Shown here piece after piece: positions 35,728 through 44,160 of a stretch of 64,000 nucleotides of DNA. Numbering within the stretch: position 1 is the first letter of the stretch; every line of letters starts with the position of its first letter. The stretch covers positions 310,001-374,000 of the forward strand of contig JADJAK010000002.1 in assembly GCA_016704275.1 (NCBI GenBank), in the 5' to 3' direction. Below the pieces are notes generated by a model that was given only the letters and a program-made list of their open reading frames with translations, was not told the DNA's origin and did no database searches. Made by a program: the position numbers and the translations under genes. Source of the DNA: Gemmatimonadota bacterium. Lineage in GTDB: Bacteria > Gemmatimonadota > Gemmatimonadetes > Gemmatimonadales > GWC2-71-9.

Positions 35728-36377
35728 TGCGCCGCACTGCGTCCGCCCTCGCCCTGCTCGCCCTCGCCGCCTGCGCCGACATCGTGCCGCCACGCGCGGT
35801 GCTCACGAACTACGAGTACGCAGCGATCGACGGCCTCGACTCGCTGACCTTCAAGTGGCGCCCCAGCGACCTGCCGGTGAAGATCTACGTGGCGGACAAC
35901 TCGCCGTTGCGCCCGCACCTGGTCACGGCGATCGATCGCTGGGAACGCGCATTCCTCTATGGGGAATTCCGCGCCACGCTGGTCGCCGATTCCAACGCCG
36001 CCGACATCATCGTCCGCAACACCCCGTCCTTCGTGAACGGCACGGCGCGCGCGCTGAACGCCTTCGCCACGCAGTGCATCGGCGAGACCAACTTCGAGCT
36101 CGGCACCGCGGCCGGCACCCTCCAGTTGCCGTGGCGGATCTACGTCTGGCCGGCGTCGTCCGCCACCGCCCCGGGCATCGAGACCTGCTACTCGATCACC
36201 GTCACCCACGAACTCGGCCACGCGCTGGGGATCATTTCGCCGGGCCACACCGGGGCGACACCGAGCGACGTCATGTACCGTGACCCGGTGCTCGATGGAT
36301 TGAGTGAGCGCGACGTGAGCACGATTGAGCGCCTCTATCACAGCCCCACCTCGCTGATCCCGGCACCCCGGCCGTAA
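35727..36377 (+). CDS. Metzincin-type (M10-like) metalloprotease lipoprotein
   Basis: A 216-residue lipoprotein: signal peptide with lipobox LALLALAAC. The zinc site is HELGHALGIISPGH (~156), the extended HExxHxxGxxxxGH of matrixin-like peptidases, and a Met-turn follows in SDVMYRDP (~178). The region ITVTHELGH preceded by a Cys pair (QCIGETN, ETCYS) may be disulfide-linked. It lies downstream of the barrel protein and ends before a terminator hairpin. Family call is good; the substrate is unknown. Confidence 0.85.
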   Translation: MRRTASALALLALAACADIVPPRAVLTNYEYAAIDGLDSLTFKWRPSDLPVKIYVADNSPLRPHLVTAIDRWERAFLYGEFRATLVADSNAADIIVRNTPSFVNGTARALNAFATQCIGETNFELGTAAGTLQLPWRIYVWPASSATAPGIETCYSITVTHELGHALGIISPGHTGATPSDVMYRDPVLDGLSERDVSTIERLYHSPTSLIPAPRP

Positions 36378-36417
36378 CCCGCGACGCCGCGACGGCGCCT
36401 CCGGGTTTGCTCGGGGG

Positions 36418-36436
36418 GGCCGGCGCGGCCATTTTT
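36418..36436 (+). terminator. Rho-independent terminator after the metzincin gene
   Basis: GGCCG, GCG loop, CGGCC, then A and TTTTT. It sits about 40 bp after the stop at 36377 and before pckG. Confidence 0.7.
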
Positions 36437-36487
36437 CGGGCTTCGCCGCCCTCCCCCGGGCAGCGTGACCGCCCCTAGGGAGAGCAG

Positions 36488-38446
36488 ATGCACACAGCCG
36501 CCACGCCGCTTGCCGTCGCCGCGCCGGATTGGGTCCGGCACCCCCGCCTGAAGGCCTGGGTCGCCGAGATGGCCGCCCTGACCCAACCTGATCAGGTCCA
36601 TTGGTGCGACGGCTCGCAGGCGGAGTACGACACGCTCTGTGAGCAGATGGTCGCCTCCGGCATGTTGGTGCGCCTCAATGCGGCCAAGCGGCCCAACTCC
36701 TTCCTCGCCCTCTCGGATCCGAGCGATGTGGCGCGCGTCGAGGACCGCACCTTCATCTGCAGCAAGCGCAAGGTCGACGCCGGCCCGACCAACAATTGGG
36801 TCGAGCCACGCGAGATGCGCACCACGCTGAAGGGGTTGTTCGCCGGGTCGATGCGCGGCCGCACGATGTACGTGGTGCCGTTCTCGATGGGGCCGATCGG
36901 CTCGCCCCTCTCGCATATCGGCGTCGAACTCTCCGACTCGCCCTACGTCGTCGTCAACATGCGCATCATGACCCGCATGGGCCGCGCGGTACTCGAGGCG
37001 CTCGGCGAGGGCGACTTCATTCCCGCGATGCACTCGGTCGGCGCGCCGCTCACGCCGGGCCAGGCCGACACGAAGTGGCCGTGCAATCCCGAGAAGTACA
37101 TCGTGCACTTCCCGGAAGACCGGGAGATCTGGTCGTACGGTTCGGGCTACGGCGGCAACGCGCTGCTCGGCAAGAAGTGCTTCGCGCTGCGCATCGCCTC
37201 CGTGATGGGGCGCGACGACGGCTGGATGGCGGAGCACACGCTCATCCTGGGTGTCGAAGATCCGCAGGGGCAGAAGACTTACGTGGCGGCGGGCTTCCCG
37301 AGCGCCTGCGGCAAGACCAACTTCGCCATGCTGATCCCGCCGGAGGTGTACGCCGGCTGGAAGGTCACCACCGTCGGCGACGACATCGCCTGGATCCGCC
37401 CCGGTGACGACGGCCGACTGCACGCCATCAACCCCGAGGCGGGGTACTTCGGCGTCGCCCCCGGCACCTCCGACAAGACCAATCCCAACGCGATGGCCTC
37501 GTGCCGCGCCAACGCGATCTTCACCAACGTCGGGCTCACCGACGACGGCGATGTCTGGTGGGAAGGGATGACCGACGTCCCGCCGGCTACCCTCACTGAC
37601 TGGCGCGGCAATCGCTGGACGCCGGAGTCGAAGACCCCCGCGGCCCACCCGAACGCGCGCTTCACCGCGCCGGCCTCGCAGTGTCCGTCGATCGACGCCG
37701 CGTGGGAAGACCCGGCCGGCGTGCCGATCTCCGCCTTCATCTTCGGCGGCCGCCGCGCCACCACTGTTCCGCTGGTGCACCAGGCCTTCAACTGGAGCTT
37801 CGGCGTCTACCTCGGCGCCACCATCGGCTCCGAGACCACGGCGGCGCAGGCCGGCGCCACCGGCCAGGTGCGCCGCGACCCGTTCGCGATGCTGCCGTTC
37901 TGCGGCTATCACATGGGCGACTACTTCAACCATTGGCTGCAGATGGGCCGTGGGCTCTCCGATCCGCCGCGGATCTTCTGCGTCAACTGGTTCCGCAAGG
38001 ACGCCAACGGGAAGTTCATCTGGCCGGGGTTCGGGCAGAACATGCGCGTCCTCGAGTGGATCGTCGGCCGGGTCCGCGGGCGCGCCTCGGGGATCGAGTC
38101 GCCGATCGGCTGGATGCCGCGCTACGAAGACCTCCGCTGGGACGGCATGGACTTCCCCAAGGAGACCTTCCTGGAGTTGATGGAGGTCGATCGCGAGCAG
38201 TGGAAGGCGGAACTGCTCGGCCATCGCGAGCTGTTCGAGAAGCTCTACGACCGACTGCCGCAGGAGTTCATGTACATGCGCGAACTGGTGCTCTCGGCGT
38301 TGTGGCGGAGTCCGGAGCATTGGCGGTTGGAAGCGGGGCGTGAGGTCGTAGTCACAGTCGTAGTCGTAGGTCGTGGGAGGTGTGGGGAGGCACCGGCCAG
38401 CGCCCTCCTACGACCACGACTACACCACGACTACGACGACCAATGA
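36488..38446 (+). CDS. pckG: GTP-dependent phosphoenolpyruvate carboxykinase
   Basis: Converts oxaloacetate + GTP to PEP at the entry of gluconeogenesis. The catalytic core is complete: KTNNWVEP-like PTNNWVEPREM, MGPIGSPLSHIGVEL, the kinase-1a P-loop GFPSACGKTNFAML (~275), kinase-2 VGDDIAWI (~298), the FGGRRATTVPLV motif and FCVNWFRKDANGKF (~500). GGGAGAGC before the ATG supports the start. The native C-terminus seems to end near WRSPEHWRLEAG; the final ~35 residues (GREVVVTVVVVGRG... HHDYDDQ) are encoded by a repeat array, and the frame runs through it to an ATGA overlap with the HD gene. Confidence 0.95.
   Translation: MHTAATPLAVAAPDWVRHPRLKAWVAEMAALTQPDQVHWCDGSQAEYDTLCEQMVASGMLVRLNAAKRPNSFLALSDPSDVARVEDRTFICSKRKVDAGPTNNWVEPREMRTTLKGLFAGSMRGRTMYVVPFSMGPIGSPLSHIGVELSDSPYVVVNMRIMTRMGRAVLEALGEGDFIPAMHSVGAPLTPGQADTKWPCNPEKYIVHFPEDREIWSYGSGYGGNALLGKKCFALRIASVMGRDDGWMAEHTLILGVEDPQGQKTYVAAGFPSACGKTNFAMLIPPEVYAGWKVTTVGDDIAWIRPGDDGRLHAINPEAGYFGVAPGTSDKTNPNAMASCRANAIFTNVGLTDDGDVWWEGMTDVPPATLTDWRGNRWTPESKTPAAHPNARFTAPASQCPSIDAAWEDPAGVPISAFIFGGRRATTVPLVHQAFNWSFGVYLGATIGSETTAAQAGATGQVRRDPFAMLPFCGYHMGDYFNHWLQMGRGLSDPPRIFCVNWFRKDANGKFIWPGFGQNMRVLEWIVGRVRGRASGIESPIGWMPRYEDLRWDGMDFPKETFLELMEVDREQWKAELLGHRELFEKLYDRLPQEFMYMRELVLSALWRSPEHWRLEAGREVVVTVVVVGRGRCGEAPASALLRPRLHHDYDDQ
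38345..38441. repeat. Repeat array H (GTCGTA hexamers/GTCGTAG heptamers), inverted arms
   Basis: Left arm 38345-38376: GTCGTA, GTCACA, GTCGTA, GTCGTAG, GTCGTGG. Right arm 38408-38441 carries the complement (CTACGAC, CACGAC, TACACCACGAC, TACGACGACC). GGTCGTGGGAGG and CCTCCTACGACC can pair around a ~24-base centre. The hexamer phasing keeps the pckG frame open. Confidence 0.85.
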
Positions 38447-39660
38447 CCCAATTCGAAGTCATCCGCGACCCGCTCTGGGACAACATCCGCCTCGAGCCAG
38501 CCGCTGCCGCTGCCATGGATACTCCGGCGGTGCAGCGGCTGCGGTACGTCCGCCAACTCGGCCACGCCTTCCTGGTCTACCCCGGCGCGACGCACTCGCG
38601 CTTCGAGCACGCGCTCGGCGCCTATCACCTGACGCGCCGCGCGCTCGCCACGCTCGAAGAGCGCGGCGACCTCGCGACTATCCCCGAGGAGGAGCGGCTC
38701 GCGGTCCGCCTGGCGGCGCTGCTCCACGACATCGGACACTATCCCTTCTCGCATGCGCTCGAGGAGGCCGGCTTCCCGTCCCACGAAGCGCTCGGCGTGC
38801 GGCGCCTCGGCGAAGGGGAACTCGGCGTGCTCCTGCGTGGCATCGGCGGCGACGGCTTCATCGCGCAGATCGCGGGGATCATCCAGGGTGATCACGTCTC
38901 GCCGCTGGGCGGGCTGATCTCCGGCTCGCTCGATCTCGACAAGATCGATTACCTCTCGCGGGACGCGCGGCAGTGTGGCGTCCCCTACGGTACGGTCGAC
39001 GTCGACCGACTCTTGGCCTCGCTCTGCCTGGTGACCGATGGCGCAGGGCATCGGGCCGTGGGTGTCCACGAGAAGGGCGTCTCGGCCCTCGAATCACTCC
39101 TCTTCGCCAAGTACCAGATGTACCGCAACGTCTACTGGCACCACGCGGTGCGCAGCGCGACGTGCATGTTCAAGCGGGCCGTGCGCACGGCGGTGGCCAG
39201 TGGGCAGCTCGATCCCGCGAGCGTGGCCGACGCCACCGATGGCTCGCTCACCACCGCGATGCAGGCCCACGACTCCACTGGGCTCACGGCCGCGCTGCAG
39301 CGCCGCCAGCTGCACAAGCGCGCGCTCGATCTCCCCGCCAGCGAGGTGCCCGAGCTGCCCTCGTGGATCTGGGACGACCCCGACGCGCTCGAACGCGCCG
39401 AGGACGCCCTCGCCGCGGAGCTGGGGTTGCCGCCGGGCGGCGCGCTGATCGACTTCCCCGCGCGCTCGTCCATGTTGTCGGTGGACCTGCCCCTGCTGAC
39501 GCGGGGCGGCACGGTGGAGCAGTTGACGGACGAAGGCCGCGCCGGGCAGCTGGGCCTGCCGCGCATCGCCGCCGAGCTCTATCGGAGCGCCCGGCGGCTG
39601 CGGATTTTCGCGGTGGGTGGGGTGAAGCTGGAGAAGGTGCCGCAGATACTGCTGGGATGA
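38443..39660 (+). CDS. HD-domain phosphohydrolase (SAMHD1/dGTPase-like)
   Basis: A 405-residue HD-superfamily protein. Metal ligands are seen in HSRFEHALGAYHL (~50), the HD pair in LLHDIGHYPFSHALE (~95) and a later Asp in SGSLDLDKIDYLSRDA (~160). This arrangement, with R-x-x-HS before the HD and DxxKxDYLxRDA after it, is that of the YdhJ/SAMHD1-type group acting on nucleotides. ATG 38443 overlaps the pckG stop. The stop TGA is the first repeat unit of array F. Confidence 0.88.
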   Translation: MTQFEVIRDPLWDNIRLEPAAAAAMDTPAVQRLRYVRQLGHAFLVYPGATHSRFEHALGAYHLTRRALATLEERGDLATIPEEERLAVRLAALLHDIGHYPFSHALEEAGFPSHEALGVRRLGEGELGVLLRGIGGDGFIAQIAGIIQGDHVSPLGGLISGSLDLDKIDYLSRDARQCGVPYGTVDVDRLLASLCLVTDGAGHRAVGVHEKGVSALESLLFAKYQMYRNVYWHHAVRSATCMFKRAVRTAVASGQLDPASVADATDGSLTTAMQAHDSTGLTAALQRRQLHKRALDLPASEVPELPSWIWDDPDALERAEDALAAELGLPPGGALIDFPARSSMLSVDLPLLTRGGTVEQLTDEGRAGQLGLPRIAAELYRSARRLRIFAVGGVKLEKVPQILLG

Positions 39661-39698
39661 TCGATGATCGATGATCGATCATCGATCATCGATCATCG
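39657..39698. repeat. Heptanucleotide array F: perfect inverted array
   Basis: Three ATGATCG units followed directly by three ATCATCG units. Bases 39658-39695 form a perfect 38-bp palindrome. Its first three bases are the TGA stop of the HD gene. Located between convergent HD and PP2C genes. Confidence 0.93.
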
Positions 39699-39704
39699 AT
39701 GTCG

Positions 39705-40472
39705 CTACGCCCGAAGCGCGGGAATTTCGCCGGTCGGCGGCGACACTTCCTCGATCTTGATCAGGATGACGGTGATGTTGTCGAGCCCGCCGCGGCGATT
39801 CGCGTCGGCAATCAACCGATCCACCATCTGCTCCAGGTCGCCATCCATCGTCAGCACGTCGCGCACCTGCTCATCTTCGAGCATGCCGGTGAGCCCATCC
39901 GATGCGAGCAGGATCAAATCGCCGACTTCGAGCGTGCCGAGATAGAGATCGGGGACGACGTCGCCGCTGGAGCCGACGCAGCGCGTGATCACGTTGGCAT
40001 ACGGGTGGACCCGGGCCTCTTCCGGCGAGAGGCGCCCGGCGTCCACCTGTTCCTGCACGTAGCTGTGGTCCTTGGTCAGCTGCGAGAGCACGGTGCCGCG
40101 CAGCAGGTAGGCGCGCGAGTCCCCGACCTGCCCGATCAGGTAGCGGCGGGGCAGCAGGGACAGGACGGTCGTCGTCGTGCCCATCCCCCGCTTGTCGTGC
40201 TCCGACATCGTCCGTTGGAAGATCGCCGCGTTCGAGGCGCGAATCGCACCGACCATCTGGGCCATCAACTCGTCGTCGCTCATCCCGCGGACGGGCCGGA
40301 ATTCCTGCGCGATCAGCTGGGTCGCCATCTCGCTGGCGACTTCGCCTGCGGCGTGGCCACCCATCCCGTCGGCGACGATGAAGAGCCCACGCTCGGCCGC
40401 CATCAGATACATGTCCTCGTTGCCGGATCGGACCACTCCGACATCGGTGCGCGCGGCGCAGGAGAAGCGCAT
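39705..40472 (-). CDS. PP2C-family serine/threonine phosphatase (Stp1-like)
   Basis: Soluble 255-residue metal-dependent phosphatase. Motifs: RTDVGVVRSGNEDMYL (~8), FIVADGMGGHAAGEVAS (~32), TTTTVLSLLPRRYLIGQVGDSRAYLLR, LTKDHSYV, LASDGLTGML (~190) and GGLDNITVILI (~235). It matches the Stp/PrpC phosphatases that oppose Hanks-type kinases. It is adjacent to an FHA protein (TGAATG junction), a pairing typical for phosphothreonine signalling, but no kinase gene is in this window. Confidence 0.94.
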   Translation of the reverse strand: MRFSCAARTDVGVVRSGNEDMYLMAAERGLFIVADGMGGHAAGEVASEMATQLIAQEFRPVRGMSDDELMAQMVGAIRASNAAIFQRTMSEHDKRGMGTTTTVLSLLPRRYLIGQVGDSRAYLLRGTVLSQLTKDHSYVQEQVDAGRLSPEEARVHPYANVITRCVGSSGDVVPDLYLGTLEVGDLILLASDGLTGMLEDEQVRDVLTMDGDLEQMVDRLIADANRRGGLDNITVILIKIEEVSPPTGEIPALRA

Positions 40473-41111
40473 TCAGGAAACCTGGCGGAGGAAGTAGGCG
40501 ACCGCGGCAATGCCCAGCGCGATCGCAATGAAGAGCAAGGGTCCGGGACGTCGGCTGGTGTCCGGGAGCACGAAAGTCGGGACATCGTCATCAAGAAAGC
40601 GGGCCCGCGGCGGCCGCACCACGACCGCGGGCGCCGTGTCCGGCAACGGCGGGCCGGGCGTGGGGTCCAGTGGCGCCGCTTCGACGATCAGGGAGCTGGG
40701 CGAATCTTCCCAGCGATCCTTCGGCGAGAAGATCGCTTCGACCTCGCCGAGCCGAATCGTCGAGCCGGGGCCCAACGGCACCGCGCCGTAGACCGGCTCC
40801 CCATCGACCCAGCTGCCGTGCATCGAGCCGAGATCCGTCAGCGTCCAGACGCCACCACGCAGCCGCAACTCGGCGTGCGTGGCGCTCAGGCTGACGGCCG
40901 AGAGCACCACATCGTTCCCCGCCTCGCGCCCGATTCGGACCGTCGGCTGCCGCACGGTGATGTGCCCCGCCCCGCTCCCACCGCCCCGCAGGATCAGCAC
41001 CGCCAGCAGCGGCCCCTCCTGCGCCGACACCCCGCCGAATGGCAGGGTCGCGGCGGCGGACATCGGGTCGCTCGAGTGCGGTCCGATCAGGGGAGACTCC
41101 GTCGGTGACAT
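40473..41111 (-). CDS. FHA-domain protein with C-terminal membrane anchor
   Basis: A 212-residue protein. The FHA domain spans ~40-125: VRIGREAGNDVVL, SLSATHAELRLRGG and DLGSMHGSWVDG. Two usual phosphopeptide contacts differ: SxxH is kept as SATH, but the canonical TNG turn reads MHG. A proline-rich linker (~150-175) leads to a single C-terminal TM (PLLFIAIALGIAAVAYFL). ATG 41111 was chosen because the residues before it do not resemble the family. It precedes PP2C in the same operon. Confidence 0.82.
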   Translation of the reverse strand: MSPTESPLIGPHSSDPMSAAATLPFGGVSAQEGPLLAVLILRGGGSGAGHITVRQPTVRIGREAGNDVVLSAVSLSATHAELRLRGGVWTLTDLGSMHGSWVDGEPVYGAVPLGPGSTIRLGEVEAIFSPKDRWEDSPSSLIVEAAPLDPTPGPPLPDTAPAVVVRPPRARFLDDDVPTFVLPDTSRRPGPLLFIAIALGIAAVAYFLRQVS

Positions 41112-41167
41112 GGGACGAAAGGTGACCGGGAAAGCTATCCGTCGAGATGGCCCGGGGGCAAGCGAAT

Positions 41168-42958
41168 TCAGGCGCCGACGGCCCGGCGTGGCTCCCCGCC
41201 TTGCAGCCGGACCAGTCGCTCGTAGAGGCCGCCCTGCCGCAGCAACTCCCGATGACTGCCGGTCTCGAGCAGTTCCCCGTGGTGAAAGACGAGGATCCGG
41301 TCGGCATCGACGATGGTGCCGAGGCGATGGGCCACCACGAGGGCGGTTCTGCCGGCCCTGAGGCGGCCCAGGGCGCGTTGGAGCCGGGTCTCCGACTCCG
41401 GGTCCACCGCGGAGGTCGCCTCGTCCAGCAGGAGGATCGTGGGCTCGCCGGCGAGGGCCCGGGCAAAGGAGAGGATCTGCCGCTCCCCGACCGACAGCGA
41501 CCGCCCCCGTTCGCTCAGCTGGTGCGCGAGCCCCCCGGGGAGGCGCTCGATCAGCGCGTCGGCCCCGACGGCAGCCAGCGCCCGGTCCAGCTGCGCCTGG
41601 GGGATGGCCCGATCCAGCACCAGGTTCCGGGAGAGGTCGCCCCGGAAGAGGAAGAGATCCTGCGGCACCAGACCGATCCGCCCGCGGAGGTCGTCGTGGG
41701 CCAGGGACGCCAGGTCGACCCCGTCGACCAGGATCCGGCCACGCGTCGGCGCATAGAATCTGAGGAGCAGGGAGAGGACGGTGCTCTTCCCCGCCCCGGT
41801 GTGACCGACCAGCGCGACCGTCTCCCCCGGCGCGGCACGGAACGACACCCCGCGGAGCGCCCACGGCGCGTCGTCGGCGTAGCGGAACCAGACATCCTCG
41901 AACACGACCTCGCCGCGCGCCGGGAGCGGCAAGGCGACGGGCGCGCTCGGCTCCGGCACCTCGATCGGGGTGTCCAGCAATCGGAAGATCCGTTCACCGC
42001 TCGCCATCGCGCTCTGCAGCAGGTTGAACTTCTCGGCGAGGTCCTGCAGCGGCTGGAAGAACCGGCGCACCAACTGGATGAACGCCGCCAGCACGCCGAC
42101 GGTGAGCGTGCCCCCGAGATGCTGCAACCCGCCGTACCAGAGCAGCAGCGCGACGGCCGCCGCGGTGAGCACTTCGACGACGGGAAAGAAGAGGGCGTAG
42201 AGGGTGATCGAGCGCAGCTGCGCGTCGCGATGCGCGCGGTTGACCGCATCGAAGGCCGACCCGACCGCCGCCTCGCGATGGAAGAGCTGCACCACGCGCA
42301 CGCCGGAGAGATACTCCTGCAGGTCGCCGTTCATCCGGGCGACGGCACCGCGGATGTCGCGGAACGCCTCGCGCATCGCGCGCCGGAAGATCGCGACGAC
42401 CAGCCCCATCGCCGGCAGGACCGCGAACGCCACCAGCGCCAGGCGCCAGTCGATCGCGAGCATCATCGCGCTGATGGCGAGCAGCGTGGCGAGGTCGCCG
42501 ATCACGGTCACCACACCCGACGAGAAGAGCTCGTTGAGCGTCTCAACGTCGGAGGTGACGCGCGTCACCAGACGGCCCACCGGCTGACGATCGAAGAATG
42601 GGATCGAGAGACGCTGCAGCCGCTCAAAGATCTGCCGGCGCAAATCCGACATCACGCGCTGCCCGACCCACGCGGTCAGCACCGTCTGCGCGTACTCGGC
42701 CACAAAGGAGAGGAGCAGCGCCGCCAGGAACCAGAGGCCAAGTCGAAGCAGGAGATCGGCGTCGCGGGCCGGAATGGCCACGTCGATGGCGCGCTGGGTG
42801 AGGAGGGGGCCCACCAGGGCCAGCCCGGCTTCGAGCAGCAGCAGCGCGACGGCCCCGGCGACGCCAAGTCGATACGGCCGCACGTAGGCCAGCAGGCGGC
42901 GGCCCAACCCGCGATCGCCTCCGCTGGCGGCGACATCATCCGTCGCCACCGCGCTCAC
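41168..42958 (-). CDS. MsbA-like ABC exporter (fused TM and ATPase domains)
   Basis: A 596-residue half-transporter. Six TM helices in the N-terminal ~320 residues, with an ABC_membrane pattern (YLSGVRVVQLFHREAA). ATPase domain: Walker A GHTGAGKSTVLSLLL (~385), Q-loop VPQDLFLF, signature LSVGERQILSFARAL (~490, LSVGE in place of LSGGQ), Walker B ILLLDEATSAVD, H-loop VVAHRLGT. GTG 42958 overlaps the flippase-like gene stop (GTGA). Probably exports a lipid or hydrophobic molecule as a homodimer. Confidence 0.92.
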   Translation of the reverse strand: MSAVATDDVAASGGDRGLGRRLLAYVRPYRLGVAGAVALLLLEAGLALVGPLLTQRAIDVAIPARDADLLLRLGLWFLAALLLSFVAEYAQTVLTAWVGQRVMSDLRRQIFERLQRLSIPFFDRQPVGRLVTRVTSDVETLNELFSSGVVTVIGDLATLLAISAMMLAIDWRLALVAFAVLPAMGLVVAIFRRAMREAFRDIRGAVARMNGDLQEYLSGVRVVQLFHREAAVGSAFDAVNRAHRDAQLRSITLYALFFPVVEVLTAAAVALLLWYGGLQHLGGTLTVGVLAAFIQLVRRFFQPLQDLAEKFNLLQSAMASGERIFRLLDTPIEVPEPSAPVALPLPARGEVVFEDVWFRYADDAPWALRGVSFRAAPGETVALVGHTGAGKSTVLSLLLRFYAPTRGRILVDGVDLASLAHDDLRGRIGLVPQDLFLFRGDLSRNLVLDRAIPQAQLDRALAAVGADALIERLPGGLAHQLSERGRSLSVGERQILSFARALAGEPTILLLDEATSAVDPESETRLQRALGRLRAGRTALVVAHRLGTIVDADRILVFHHGELLETGSHRELLRQGGLYERLVRLQGGEPRRAVGA

Positions 42959-44016
42959 GGCGACTCGACCTCGATGCCCTTGAGGCCCTTGCGGACCCAG
43001 CCGGAGAAGACCACGAAGCCGAAAGCGATGGTGAACCACGAGAGGATGCAGCGCCAGACGATCGTGTAGACGGGCACCATGCCGCGGGGCACGTACACGC
43101 TCATCACCGCCGCCGAGAGGACTTCCGCCACGCCGCTCGCCCCAGGCGTCGGGGCGAAGTAGAGCAGGAAGGTGATCAGCGTCTGCACCAGCAGGACATC
43201 GACGAAGTTGGCCTCGATCCCCACCGCGCGGAGCGCGACGTACCCGGCCAGCAGCTTGTTCGCATGGCTCGGCCCGGAGATCAGCGTCGCCCAGCCGAGC
43301 GCGATCCACCCGCGCGGGGTGTTGAAGGCACTCATGCTCTCGCTCGCCTGATCGATTCCGGCGCGCAGTCCCTCGAGCCGCGCTCCGACCCGGCTGCTCC
43401 GTCGACCGAGGGCCTCGGCCAATTTGTGAATGCCCCGCGACATGAACTTCGGCGCCACCATCACCGTGATCAGCAGCACGCCGAGGATCGCGAAGATCCC
43501 CATGCTCCCCTTGAACAGGTCCAGCAGCGACAGACCGAGGACATCGCCGCGCGTCCCGAGGGCCTTGCCGGCACCGAAGGCGAGCGCGAGCGGGCCACCG
43601 ATGGCGAAGAAGACGACCGTTGCGATGAACGACATGATCGTCGCGGTGATCGCCTTCGGCACCGGGACGCCCGTCCGCTTCATCGAGTAGACCGTCATCG
43701 GCGAGGAGCCCGCCTGCAACGGCGTGACGTACGATCCCCACGCCCCCATCCCGCCGGCGATCATCATCCCGGGGAGCGAGGGATTCGGATGGATCTCTCG
43801 GGTGAGGATCCAGAGGCGGAGGCCGCCGCCGATCCAGTCGAGTGACGCGAGCCCGGCCCCAACCAGCACCCACCCCCAATGGAGGCGCGCCAGCGACGGC
43901 AGGAACGACGACGCATCGTTGCCATAGACGAGGACGCCGACGTAGCTGACCACGGAGACCGCGACGAACAACCCGAAGCCGCGTCGCAGGGTGGTGGGGG
44001 TGAGCAGGGAGGCCAT
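42955..44016 (-). CDS. Lysylphosphatidylglycerol synthase TM-region/UPF0104 family protein (flippase-like)
   Basis: A 353-residue multi-pass membrane protein of the LPG-synthase TM family. Hydrophobic segments alternate with typical loops: GMGAWGSYVTPLQAGSSPMTVYSMKRTGVP (~95-125 region), YFAPTPGASGVAEVLSAAVM (~300). Members without the synthase domain are thought to move lipids across the membrane. It shares a transcript with the downstream ABC exporter. A TANNNT box lies upstream. Confidence 0.87.
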   Translation of the reverse strand: MASLLTPTTLRRGFGLFVAVSVVSYVGVLVYGNDASSFLPSLARLHWGWVLVGAGLASLDWIGGGLRLWILTREIHPNPSLPGMMIAGGMGAWGSYVTPLQAGSSPMTVYSMKRTGVPVPKAITATIMSFIATVVFFAIGGPLALAFGAGKALGTRGDVLGLSLLDLFKGSMGIFAILGVLLITVMVAPKFMSRGIHKLAEALGRRSSRVGARLEGLRAGIDQASESMSAFNTPRGWIALGWATLISGPSHANKLLAGYVALRAVGIEANFVDVLLVQTLITFLLYFAPTPGASGVAEVLSAAVMSVYVPRGMVPVYTIVWRCILSWFTIAFGFVVFSGWVRKGLKGIEVESP

Positions 44017-44025
44017 TGGGGTCCA

Positions 44026-44031
44026 AAACTA
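44026..44031 (-). promoter_or_regulatory. TANNNT box 9 nt before the flippase-like gene
   Basis: TAGTTT on the minus strand, nine bases before the ATG at 44016, no Shine-Dalgarno. Confidence 0.4.
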
Positions 44032-44068
44032 AGAGCGGATCGGGGATTGGGCGAGGGACCGTCAGGCC

Positions 44069-44135
44069 GTGACCAGTAACCCGTGACCTGTAACCCGGCG
44101 GAGCGACCGACCCCGGGTCACGGGTCACGGGTCAC
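44069..44135. repeat. Heptanucleotide array I (GTGACCN/GTAACCN), inverted arms
   Basis: Left arm 44069-44096: GTGACCA, GTAACCC, GTGACCT, GTAACCC. Right arm 44115-44135: GGGTCAC three times. An 18-base GC-rich centre separates them. It occupies the divergent promoter region between the flippase-like gene and uvrA. Confidence 0.9.
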
Positions 44136-44148
44136 TCTCCGCACCCCT

Positions 44149-44154
44149 TACCTT
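44149..44154 (+). promoter_or_regulatory. TANNNT box 6 nt before the uvrA start
   Basis: TACCTT, six bases, then GTG 44161. No Shine-Dalgarno. No LexA-type box was seen. Confidence 0.55.
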
Positions 44155-44160
44155 TCCCCC

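Noticed and set aside
39657..39698. Possible CRISPR array at the ATGATCG repeats
   Set aside because: Units are 7 bases, directly abutting, without spacers; no cas genes in the window.
41147..43069. 640-residue plus-strand open frame opposite the ABC exporter
   Set aside because: Antisense shadow with Glu/Arg/Gln-rich low complexity.
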